Source of the DNA: CAVWDI01 sp046259385
GTDB lineage: Bacteria > Chloroflexota > Anaerolineae > Anaerolineales > UBA4823
DNA length: 23,148 nucleotides
Reading direction: 5' to 3'
NCBI GenBank assembly: GCA_046259385.1
Contig: JBJYWI010000071.1
Location: 1-23,148 of the forward strand
Positions 1 through 7,205 of the stretch are shown here, piece by piece (within the stretch, counting starts at the first letter, position 1; the number at the start of each line of letters is the position of its first letter). The position numbers were made by a program, and so were the translations under genes. Under the pieces are notes generated by a model. It worked only from the letters and a program-made list of their open reading frames with translations. It ran no database searches and was not told the origin of the DNA.

Positions 1-1368
1 CGCCAGCCAGGTGTCAACCCCCTGGTATTCCGCTCCTGAGAAGATTTTTTCCAGCTTGACATGTTCCGATTGGATTGATTGGACATGCTCAAAAAGGCTA
101 TCCAAGCTTGAGTTCAACCTGGCGCATGTTCTTAAATCCTGGCTGATATCCCCAATTCTTCGCTCTTTGGTTATTCCTCCGATTTCAACCGCGCGAGATT
201 TTATATCTGACAATTTCCCAGAGCTCGCTTCCCAAGCAACCGGGTAAATTTCCCGGGTGGCGAGATCTGCCATTTTCTCCGAGACCGCCTCCAGTTTTCG
301 GGTGGTGGTCTCGATCGCAAGAGCCAGGTGATTGAACTCCCGTTTAGCTTTGCCAAGTTTGGCGCTAAGCTCCCTGGACGAACGCGATACCTGGTTCGCC
401 TCTTTGGCGGTTGTCTCCAATTCTTCGATCAAACTGTGGGCAGCGGAGGCAGCCAGGTTCTGGGATACAGCCATGGAGCCCTCGTACTGGGCTTTCTCCT
501 GGGAGAGTTGTAAATCCGGCGGCATATCGCTGATAAGCGTTTCCAGTTCGCCGACGTCAACTCCCATTTTAGAGAGGGCAGTCTGCATTCTCTCGTACTG
601 CTCTTCCCACTCCTGGGCTCTGCGGCTGAGCTCATCCAGGTTTGAATTTAACTCGTCCAGAGTATTATGCGCTTCCACAACCTCGGATTTATTTGCATCC
701 TGGATCACAACCGACTTTTCGTTGGAGAGGAAGTAAACCGGTATAGCTGCTATTCGAGCCTGGATGCTTTCGATTTCATAGAAAGCGGAGTCCAGAAGCG
801 GACCGGATAGATTCTTGGTGTGCAGAAGATCAAGGTCGGCGCGCACTTCTTCCAATCTCGGGTTGACCGTCCGGACCTCACAAGCGGTTGCCCAGGCAAT
901 CTCGTGGAGCGCAGTCTGGGTTTCCTGGGCAGCAGCAAGGGATTTGCCTATTTCCGAGACGTCCTGGCGCAGGTCCTGGACTTCCCGGTAGAAGGAGCGC
1001 CAGCTGGTCGGGTTCTTAAAAACTGAAACAGCACCTCGAGACTCCAATCCCCGGATTCTTTCATTTATGGATATATAGGACCTCTCCAGTTTTTTGATTC
1101 CTTCGCTGACCTCAGACAACTGCCCTCGGGTTACGGATAGTTGGGACCCATAAGGCTCCGGCTCCTGGTCGGAGAAATTGTCCAGGTCCGAGCGGATCAA
1201 ATTGCGTTCATTTCGAAGCCGGCGCAAGTCTTTCTGGGAGCGGTTTAAATCGCGGCGGGTCTTGGTGCGCCAGGAGCGAACGAGCAGATAGAAAATTAGC
1301 CCGGCAATAAACAGCAGCAGAGGTATCAGCAGGAGCAGAACCAGTAGATAAAGATTATCGAAAGCCAT
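1..1368 (-). CDS. N-terminally membrane-anchored coiled-coil protein, 3' end outside window
   Basis: Reading the minus strand from the ATG at 1368 gives 456 codons with no stop before the window edge, so the C-terminus is missing. Residues about 5-30 form one strongly hydrophobic segment (NLYLLVLLLLIPLLLFIAG and on). It is followed by a basic stretch (RSWRTKTRRDL), which predicts an N-out/C-in anchor. The remaining 420 residues are almost entirely charged, helical and heptad-like with few prolines (for example ELSRRAQEWEEQYERMQ). This order, one N-terminal helix then long coiled coil, resembles EzrA-type cell-division regulators, but I see no decisive signature and do not assign that function. 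The start lies 15 bp after the htpG stop, so co-transcription with htpG is likely. The Shine-Dalgarno is weak (no clear GGAG before the ATG). The gene is real because its frame is open throughout while the opposite-strand frames are fragmented. Confidence 0.8.
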   Translation of the reverse strand, partial: MAFDNLYLLVLLLLIPLLLFIAGLIFYLLVRSWRTKTRRDLNRSQKDLRRLRNERNLIRSDLDNFSDQEPEPYGSQLSVTRGQLSEVSEGIKKLERSYISINERIRGLESRGAVSVFKNPTSWRSFYREVQDLRQDVSEIGKSLAAAQETQTALHEIAWATACEVRTVNPRLEEVRADLDLLHTKNLSGPLLDSAFYEIESIQARIAAIPVYFLSNEKSVVIQDANKSEVVEAHNTLDELNSNLDELSRRAQEWEEQYERMQTALSKMGVDVGELETLISDMPPDLQLSQEKAQYEGSMAVSQNLAASAAHSLIEELETTAKEANQVSRSSRELSAKLGKAKREFNHLALAIETTTRKLEAVSEKMADLATREIYPVAWEASSGKLSDIKSRAVEIGGITKERRIGDISQDLRTCARLNSSLDSLFEHVQSIQSEHVKLEKIFSGAEYQGVDTWLA

Positions 1369-1383
1369 ACATTTAGGGTTGAG

Positions 1384-3264
1384 CTAATTTTTTTCCAGGG
1401 CTGCCTGGATAAGTTTTTGAATGCGGTCGATCATGCTGGCAGGGTCGGGGTGAAGACCCTCAATTAACAAGGCGTCCTCATATATCTGTTCAATTACCAG
1501 TTTGGCGCGCTCATCATCCGGAGGGATTCGGGAAAGTTGGGTGATGATGGGGTGCCTGGGATTGAGCTCAAGCACCTTTGGTGGTATTTCGTAATCCTTT
1601 TCGAAGAGCCGGTAAACCCGCTGCATCTCCTGGTTCATAGCGCCTTGCGGGTCGACCAGCCGGGCAGGGGATTCCCTCAGGCGGTCTGTCATACGCGCCT
1701 CTGTTATCCTCTCACCCAGCTGTTTTTGAAAGCGTTCCAGCAATTCTTTATGCTGGGATTCGTCCAGGGATGGTTCCTGGCTGTTCTCTATCTGCTCATC
1801 TTCCGGCAGTTTCAGGTCAGCAGATGCGATATTTTTCAAGGGGGTTTCTTCAAACTGCCTCAGATTTGTGAGCATAAGGGCATCCACCGGGTCGGTTAAG
1901 AGCAGCACTTCATAATCGTAAACCCTGGCGACATCAAGGTGCGGGCTGTGTAAAACAGAACCTTTATCCTCGCCCAGGATGTAGTAAATTTCACTCTGGT
2001 CGGGTTTTTTCCGCTCTACGTATTCAGAAAGGGTTGACCAGGTTTCGGGATGGTGGGTGGTCTGAAATTGCAGCAGTGAATAAAGCGGCTCAGGTTTGTC
2101 CAGCTCGATCGCGACTCCCTGTTTGATAAAACTTCCGTACGACTCCCAGAAATCTGAATACCTATCCCGGTTTTCGCTTGCCAATTCCGCGAGGGTTTCC
2201 ATAACTTTTCCAGTCAGTAATTTCTTCAGGGTCGCCATAATCTTTGTCGACTGAACGGTTTCGCGGGATACATTCAGCGGTAAATCCTCCGAATCAACGA
2301 CGCCCTCCACAAAGGCTAGGTACTCGGGCAGCAGATCACGGTTGTACTCCTGGATTAATACTTTTTTTGCATACAGCTTGAGCCCGCGTTCTTTGAACGG
2401 GGAAAACATTGAAAACTCAGATTTCGGGGGCACAAAAAGGATTGCATACATCTGAACCGGAGCATCCACTGCCATGTGGGCGTATGCTAAGGGATCCTTC
2501 ATATCCAGAGTGAGTTGTTTGTAAAATTCGTGGTAATCTTTTTCATCCAGTTCACGCAGTCCCTGGCGCCAGATGGCAGTCTGGCGGTTGACCTGCTCGC
2601 TTTCATCTCCGATATAAATTGGGAAGGGAATAAAATCGGAATGCCTGCGGATGATCGCCTTCAGGCGGTTTTTATCCAAAAATTCACTCGCATCGTCTTT
2701 AAGTTTGATGGTCACAGATGTTCCACGCTGTTCTTTGACCGCTGGCTCGACTGTAAAGGTATCCGTCCCAGTGCTGTACCAGGATGCAGCCTGCGAATCT
2801 TTCAGGTACGAGCGCGAAGACACCCTGATCCATTCCGCAGCCATAAAGGCGGAATAAAATCCAACCCCAAACTGCCCGATAAGCTGGGAAATATCGCCTT
2901 CAGCCTGCTTGGCGGCGGCGATAAATTCGCGCGCCCCGGACTGCGCAATTGTGCCCAGGTTTTTTGTCAACTCTCCTTCGGTCATCCCGATGCCCGAGTC
3001 TTCCACGGTGAGCGTTTTTTCATTTTCATCCGGGATAACCCGGACGGCGAGTTCAAGGTCAGGTTGGAATACATCCCGGTTGGTCAGCATCTCGAAATCC
3101 ATCCGGGTTAGTGCATCCGAAGCGTTTGAAATTAATTCGCGCAGGAAGATCTCTCGCTCGGTATACAATGAATGGATAAGTATGTCCAGAATCTGGCGGG
3201 TTTCAGCTTTAAAGGAAATCGGTTTTGCTTCTTCCGGCATCGCCTGGTTGCTCGTTTCGTCCAT
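1384..3264 (-). CDS. htpG: Molecular chaperone HtpG (bacterial Hsp90)
   Basis: Cytosolic ATP-dependent dimeric chaperone of 626 residues, the usual length. The N-terminal GHKL ATPase domain shows RELISNASDAL (catalytic Glu43, Mg-binding Asn47), DSGIGMT (88-94) and GQFGVGFYSAF (129-139). The middle domain carries the conserved LPLNVSRETVQ, with the Arg that contacts ATP gamma-phosphate. The C-terminal third is the dimerisation region. The frame is open further upstream to a TTG at 3336, and there is another ATG at 3279. I chose the ATG at 3264 because GGAG lies 9 nt before it, whereas AAGGA before 3279 is 14 nt away; the HtpG homology begins about 15 residues later in either case. No CIRCE-type repeat is visible upstream. 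The coiled-coil gene follows directly behind it. Confidence 0.96.
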   Translation of the reverse strand: MDETSNQAMPEEAKPISFKAETRQILDILIHSLYTEREIFLRELISNASDALTRMDFEMLTNRDVFQPDLELAVRVIPDENEKTLTVEDSGIGMTEGELTKNLGTIAQSGAREFIAAAKQAEGDISQLIGQFGVGFYSAFMAAEWIRVSSRSYLKDSQAASWYSTGTDTFTVEPAVKEQRGTSVTIKLKDDASEFLDKNRLKAIIRRHSDFIPFPIYIGDESEQVNRQTAIWRQGLRELDEKDYHEFYKQLTLDMKDPLAYAHMAVDAPVQMYAILFVPPKSEFSMFSPFKERGLKLYAKKVLIQEYNRDLLPEYLAFVEGVVDSEDLPLNVSRETVQSTKIMATLKKLLTGKVMETLAELASENRDRYSDFWESYGSFIKQGVAIELDKPEPLYSLLQFQTTHHPETWSTLSEYVERKKPDQSEIYYILGEDKGSVLHSPHLDVARVYDYEVLLLTDPVDALMLTNLRQFEETPLKNIASADLKLPEDEQIENSQEPSLDESQHKELLERFQKQLGERITEARMTDRLRESPARLVDPQGAMNQEMQRVYRLFEKDYEIPPKVLELNPRHPIITQLSRIPPDDERAKLVIEQIYEDALLIEGLHPDPASMIDRIQKLIQAALEKN

Positions 3265-3364
3265 TTCAGCATTCTCCATTAATTGAATTTCTATCCTTAA
3301 CTTCAGGGAACAGGCCCTCGCGGCTAAATTTGGCAAAGCTAAAAAAATTCAACTGCCAGTTTGT

Positions 3365-3370
3365 ATTATA
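3365..3370 (-). promoter_or_regulatory. Candidate -10 box of the htpG promoter
   Basis: Reading the minus strand there is a perfect TATAAT in the 117-bp gap-plus-overlap upstream of htpG, just behind the DUF1786 stop. It would give a leader of about 95 nt. No convincing -35 hexamer is found at 16-18 bp spacing, so this is only a partial promoter match. Confidence 0.35.
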
Positions 3371-3381
3371 AATCCACCGGT

Positions 3382-4560
3382 TCAATTGACTTCCCAAGGG
3401 GGCGACCCGCTGCTGGCTCCTCTGAGCGAGCGCCGGATTGGGTTGGATAACTCGGGCAGCAAATCCGCGGTGGCAGCCAGCAGTCCGAAACAACCGCTAA
3501 GCATCATGTCGCCGAAAGGCACCGCGAAATAAGGATTCAGTGGGGAGCCCCGCATCATACCCCGCCGGGGACCGGTCACGACTAATCCCGGTCCGGAACC
3601 CTTTCCACTTTTTTGAGAGAAAATAGAAAAGGGTTCATTTCCATAGACCAGAGCTCCATGCCCGTTATCTTCGAATACAGACTGGTGGGTGAGCGAACCA
3701 TCAGCCAAGGCGAGAATGAGCCCGTCCAGTTTTCTCTGGTTTAAAAATCCGGTGTGGTGTTCGAATACGCCTTCGATCCCGGAAGGTCCCAGACGAAACG
3801 CCAGCGTGTGGAAGTTGCCGACATTGGCAATTAAAACCCTTTCGAGGCGGCTGACATCTGGGTCAAAGGTTGCCCCAAGCACCGCCGCGGGGGCAGTGTC
3901 CATAACGACCAGCGGTACCTTCTTCATCAGGATATGTTCCTGCGCCTGGAATGACCGGACCACAGCCTCGAGGCGGGTCATGATCGATGGGACGTCCCCG
4001 GAGAGATATGCGAAGGCGCTCAGGCTGTTATGGGAGCGGATTCGTTTATCGAGGTAATCGAAGCGGTACTGGCGGTCAGAATAATCCCGGGGGGCGTTTC
4101 CGTGATCGAATACCGCCACTGCAACCGCATCCAGGCTTTCTAAACCCACTCCGAAAGTTGAGAAGACGCTGGCGATCGAAGCGAGGTCAAAATCAAAGAG
4201 ATCAAGGCGGAGTGTCTCTGAAGACAAACCAGAGATTTCGTCCTGGCTGATCACGGTTATCCCCATCTCCCCAATTGCCTGCAGGTCGTCGTTGAAGGAC
4301 CGGGCGGCGTCCGGTGTGGCGTAAACGGGAAAACCAGCTCGGAGGTGATCTTCAGCAGCCCACTGGTTAGGACCGCCTCCCATGGTATATCCTGTCAGTA
4401 GGACCGGGCGACCCGCTCTGGTGGCGGCTTGAAGCTTACGCCTTATTATCATGGTGGGCGATGGCAGCACCAGCTTGAGGCCGTTTTCTATATCAAGGCG
4501 CGAATCGAAAAGGTAGACATCCTGTGTTCCGGTGCCGATATCAACAGAAAGGGTTTGCAT
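3382..4560 (-). CDS. DUF1786 family protein, function unknown
   Basis: The 392-residue product matches what I recall of DUF1786, often mislabelled as pyruvate formate-lyase activating enzyme. It has no CxxxCxxC radical-SAM motif, so that label is not supported. The N-terminus LSVDIGTGTQDVYLFD (residues 4-19) has the beta-strand/DxGTGT pattern of the phosphate-1 loop in ASKHA sugar-kinase/actin folds. VVMDTAPAAVLGA and VLIANVGNFHTLAF (C-terminal half) look like the second phosphate loop and adenosine-region strands of such a fold. ATP binding is therefore a reasonable inference, with no known reaction. No signal peptide or membrane helix is seen, so it is probably cytosolic. It is divergent from the methylmalonyl-CoA mutase gene and upstream of htpG in the same direction (about 117 bp to the htpG start). 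Its ATG lies close to a predicted promoter. Confidence 0.8.
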   Translation of the reverse strand: MQTLSVDIGTGTQDVYLFDSRLDIENGLKLVLPSPTMIIRRKLQAATRAGRPVLLTGYTMGGGPNQWAAEDHLRAGFPVYATPDAARSFNDDLQAIGEMGITVISQDEISGLSSETLRLDLFDFDLASIASVFSTFGVGLESLDAVAVAVFDHGNAPRDYSDRQYRFDYLDKRIRSHNSLSAFAYLSGDVPSIMTRLEAVVRSFQAQEHILMKKVPLVVMDTAPAAVLGATFDPDVSRLERVLIANVGNFHTLAFRLGPSGIEGVFEHHTGFLNQRKLDGLILALADGSLTHQSVFEDNGHGALVYGNEPFSIFSQKSGKGSGPGLVVTGPRRGMMRGSPLNPYFAVPFGDMMLSGCFGLLAATADLLPELSNPIRRSLRGASSGSPPWEVN

Positions 4561-4581
4561 AATGGCAGCTCTCTTTTATCG

Positions 4582-4608
4582 ATTATACTTGAGGTAATTC
4601 TCCATCAA
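4582..4608 (-). promoter_or_regulatory. Candidate promoter of the DUF1786 gene
   Basis: On the minus strand a perfect TATAAT (4582-4587) is preceded, at a short 15-bp spacing, by TTGATG (4603-4608). The -10 end is 21 nt from the ATG at 4560, giving a leader of about 15 nt. The spacing is below optimum, so this is a moderate match. It sits in the 102-bp divergent gap shared with the mutase gene. Confidence 0.35.
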
Positions 4609-4662
4609 CGGGCTTATCCTTGAATAAAAAATTTGCTTCTACAGGTCATAGCAGAGGGGATA

Positions 4663-6318
4663 ATGAAAGCTAGTCAAAAACGTCAGCGCTGGGAGGAAGA
4701 AATTTTAAAACCTTCATTGGAAAGGTTTCCAGAGCGAAAGGAGGAGTTCACGACCTCCTCGGGAATCCTGTTAAATCGAGTTTACTCGCCCGAAGATTTG
4801 GATATCGATTATCTGACTGATATTGGGTTTCCGGGAGAGTACCCGTTCACACGCGGCGTCCAGGCGACTATGTACCGCGGTCGTTTGTGGACGATGCGAC
4901 AGTATGCTGGATATGCAACTGCCCAGGAGACAAACGCCCGCTTCCGCTACCTGCTCGGTCAGGGTCAGACCGGACTGTCGGTCGCCTTCGACCTGCCAAC
5001 CCAGATTGGCTATGACGCGGATAACTCGATCTCAGCGGGGGAGGTGGGCAAGGTCGGGGTTTCAATTTCATCCCTGGAGGATATGGAGATTTTGTTCAAT
5101 GAGATCTCCTTGAATAAAGTCTCCACCAGCATGACCATAAACGCCCCGGCTGCCATACTGCTTGCCATGTATATCGCTCTGGCGAAGAAACAGAATGTTG
5201 AACTGAAGGACCTGCGCGGGACGATCCAGAACGATATTATTAAAGAATATGTCGCTCGCGGAACGTATATTTTCCCACCGGAGCCATCCATGCGCCTGAT
5301 CACGGACGTGTTCCGGTTCTGCGAGAGGGAAACGCCGCGCTGGAACACGATCAGCATCTCGGGTTATCACATCCGTGAAGCCGGCTCGACTGCGGTTCAG
5401 GAAGTGGCATTCACACTGTCCAACGGAATCGCCTATGTACAGGCGGCGATCGACAGCGGGTTGGATGTTGACTCCTTCGCCAAAAAGTTATCCTTCTTTT
5501 TTAGTGCTCATAACAATTTTCTGGAGGAGATCGCGAAATTCAGAGCTGCCCGAAGGCTCTGGGCCCGGATAATGAAGGAAAGGTTCGCCGCGCAAGAGGA
5601 GGGGTCATGCAAGCTGCGCTTCCATACCCAAACCGCCGGCTCAACCCTGACTGTCCAGCAATCCTACAATAATGTGGTCCGGGTCACTCTGCAAGCACTG
5701 GCGGCGGTTCTGGGAGGCACACAGTCGCTGCATACCAACAGCATGGATGAAGCCTTGTGGTTGCCCACGGAAGAAGCTGTCCAGGTCGCACTGCGAACCC
5801 AGCAGATAATAGCTTATGAATCAGGGGTTGCGAACACCATTGATCCTGCGGCAGGTTCGTTCTTAATCGAAAAATTAACCAATGAGATTGAAGAAAGGGC
5901 GCTGGATTATATCCAGCGTATCGATGAGATGGGAGGCGCCCTGGCAGCCGTGGAGGCTGGTTTTATGCAGGCTGAGATACAGAAATCCGCCTACCAGCAC
6001 CAGCGCCAGGTGGAATCAAACCAGGAGATTGTCGTGGGCGTGAATGCCTACTGCATGGATGAGGATATCAAACCAAAAAAATTGAAGGTGGATCCGGCAG
6101 TGGAAGCCGAACAGCGCAGACGCTTGGAGCAGTACCGTCAAAAGCGGGATGAATCAAAAGTGCAGGAACTGTCTTCAAGTCTGGAAAATGCTGCCCGGGG
6201 AAATGATAATTTAGTGCCGGTTTTCATCACCTGTGTGGAAAATCAGCTCACCCTGGGGGAGATTTGCACCATATTGCGGGATGTTTGGGGTGAATATAAA
6301 CCCCCGGCGTGGATATAG
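4663..6318 (+). CDS. mcmA1: Methylmalonyl-CoA mutase, catalytic (N-terminal domain) subunit
   Basis: Adenosylcobalamin-dependent mutase subunit that interconverts methylmalonyl-CoA and succinyl-CoA in the cytosol. The 551-residue product covers only the TIM-barrel substrate domain. The C-terminal B12-binding domain with DxHxxG is absent, so a separate small subunit must exist elsewhere, as in archaeal-type split mutases. Substrate residues identify it: Tyr81 in RQYAGY, Arg199 in EYVARGTY and His236 in GYHIREAG fit Tyr89, Arg207 and His244 of the Propionibacterium enzyme. Isobutyryl-CoA mutases have Phe and Gln at the first two positions, which argues against that alternative. QGQTGLSVAFDLPTQ (100-114) and the ENQLTLGEIC C-terminus are canonical. 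The frame opens at a TTG 10 codons earlier, but the ATG at 4663 has GAGGGG just upstream. The epimerase gene follows after 13 bp. Confidence 0.95.
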   Translation: MKASQKRQRWEEEILKPSLERFPERKEEFTTSSGILLNRVYSPEDLDIDYLTDIGFPGEYPFTRGVQATMYRGRLWTMRQYAGYATAQETNARFRYLLGQGQTGLSVAFDLPTQIGYDADNSISAGEVGKVGVSISSLEDMEILFNEISLNKVSTSMTINAPAAILLAMYIALAKKQNVELKDLRGTIQNDIIKEYVARGTYIFPPEPSMRLITDVFRFCERETPRWNTISISGYHIREAGSTAVQEVAFTLSNGIAYVQAAIDSGLDVDSFAKKLSFFFSAHNNFLEEIAKFRAARRLWARIMKERFAAQEEGSCKLRFHTQTAGSTLTVQQSYNNVVRVTLQALAAVLGGTQSLHTNSMDEALWLPTEEAVQVALRTQQIIAYESGVANTIDPAAGSFLIEKLTNEIEERALDYIQRIDEMGGALAAVEAGFMQAEIQKSAYQHQRQVESNQEIVVGVNAYCMDEDIKPKKLKVDPAVEAEQRRRLEQYRQKRDESKVQELSSSLENAARGNDNLVPVFITCVENQLTLGEICTILRDVWGEYKPPAWI

Positions 6319-6331
6319 TCGGAGATTCGAT

Positions 6332-6742
6332 TTGGCAAAGATAAAACGGATAGACCATGTCGCCTTGGTTATTCAGGATATGGAAGAGGCACTTGCTTTC
6401 TGGCGCGATTGTCTGGGTATCGAGATCTCTGAATTGGTGGACAATCCGACGGAAAAAGCTGAGATTGGTTTTCTGCCAGTTGGGGAAAGTGAAATTGAGC
6501 TGGTTAGGCCGACCAGTGAGGAAACAGGTCTGGCGAAACACCTTGCCCGAAAGGGACCCGGGATGCACCATATCTGCCTGGAAGTGGATGATATTGAAGG
6601 GATGCTGAAGCTTTTGGAGGAAAGCGGGGTGAGATTGATTGATGAGCGCCCGAAATTATCCCGGGATGGGACCAGGTATGCCTTTATCCATCCCAAAGCT
6701 TCTCACGGTGTCCTGGTTGAGCTGTACCAGAAACCAGACTGA
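6332..6742 (+). CDS. mce: Methylmalonyl-CoA epimerase
   Basis: VOC-fold metalloenzyme that epimerises (S)- and (R)-methylmalonyl-CoA, supplying the isomer the mutase uses. The 136-residue product has the family's expected length. Likely metal ligands are His9 (RIDHVAL), Glu56 (EIELVRP), His80 (MHHICLEV) and Glu130 (VLVELYQ), two per beta-alpha-beta-beta-beta module. I place the start at a TTG codon: GGAG at 6321-6324 is 7 nt upstream, and translation begins MAKIKRIDHV, matching the usual N-terminus of the family. Upstream in-frame codons lie inside the mutase gene and give non-homologous sequence. It is 13 bp behind the mutase stop, so the pair is an operon. The 3' end faces yjbQ across only 21 bp. 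Confidence 0.93.
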   Translation: MAKIKRIDHVALVIQDMEEALAFWRDCLGIEISELVDNPTEKAEIGFLPVGESEIELVRPTSEETGLAKHLARKGPGMHHICLEVDDIEGMLKLLEESGVRLIDERPKLSRDGTRYAFIHPKASHGVLVELYQKPD

Positions 6743-6763
6743 GGGTTCTTCTGCAGTCAAAAA

Positions 6764-7192
6764 TTACACATCAGAGGTCGACAAACATCTGAGCAGTATC
6801 CGGCGCATATGCCTGCGCGCCCGGTGTTCGAATAGGTACACCCCTTGCCATGTGCCTAAATTCAACGCGCCAGAGTCGATTGGGATCGAAAGGCTGGTGT
6901 TGGTGATGATTGAGCGCATGTGTGATGGTGAATCATCTCCCCCCTCCAGAGTGTGCCGGTGCCAGGACTGGTTCTCGGGCGCTACTCGCTCCATGAAGGC
7001 TTCCAGGTCGACCCGGGCGGACGGATCGTAACTCTCGCTTATCACCAGGGATGCGCTGGTGTGCTGGATGTAGATAAAGCAGATGCCCTCCCGTATATTC
7101 CAATCTTTTATGCGTCTGGAAATTTCCGGGGTAAAAGGGTAAAGACCTTTACCGTTTGTGTTTACCTGGATCTGGTCTTTGAACCAGCGCAT
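6764..7192 (-). CDS. yjbQ: YjbQ / UPF0047 family protein (secondary thiamine-phosphate synthase family)
   Basis: Small cytosolic protein of 142 residues. Family landmarks are all present: QHTSASLVI (His44), HTLEGGDDSPSHMRS (His80, Asp86-87, His91) and GTWQGVYLFEHR (113-124). Members carry a weak thiamine-phosphate synthase activity in vitro, but their physiological role is not settled, so the name should be read as a family label. The start ATG is 13 bp after the stop of the upstream peptidase gene, with a GGGATC-like weak ribosome site, so the two are probably co-transcribed. The C-terminus (RRILLRCLSTSDV) is slightly longer and more basic than I would expect. Confidence 0.92.
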   Translation of the reverse strand: MRWFKDQIQVNTNGKGLYPFTPEISRRIKDWNIREGICFIYIQHTSASLVISESYDPSARVDLEAFMERVAPENQSWHRHTLEGGDDSPSHMRSIITNTSLSIPIDSGALNLGTWQGVYLFEHRARRHMRRILLRCLSTSDV

Positions 7193-7205
7193 CGAAGATC
7201 CCGGA

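Noticed and set aside
332..736. Plus-strand 134-codon open frame
   Set aside because: Antisense to the coiled-coil gene, Ser-rich translation typical of a shadow frame of Glu/Leu/Arg-rich coiled coil.
2515..3111. Plus-strand 198-codon open frame
   Set aside because: It lies wholly antisense to htpG, whose motifs are unambiguous; the translation has no domain pattern and no ribosome site.
3266..3493. Minus-strand 75-codon frame bridging the DUF1786 and htpG genes
   Set aside because: Out of frame with both neighbours, and its sequence has no pattern; the gap is explained by the htpG leader.
5010..5370. Two minus-strand frames of 100-115 codons
   Set aside because: Antisense to the conserved core of methylmalonyl-CoA mutase.
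6248..6696. Minus-strand frames of 107 codons
   Set aside because: Antisense to the epimerase gene, which has clear metal-ligand motifs.
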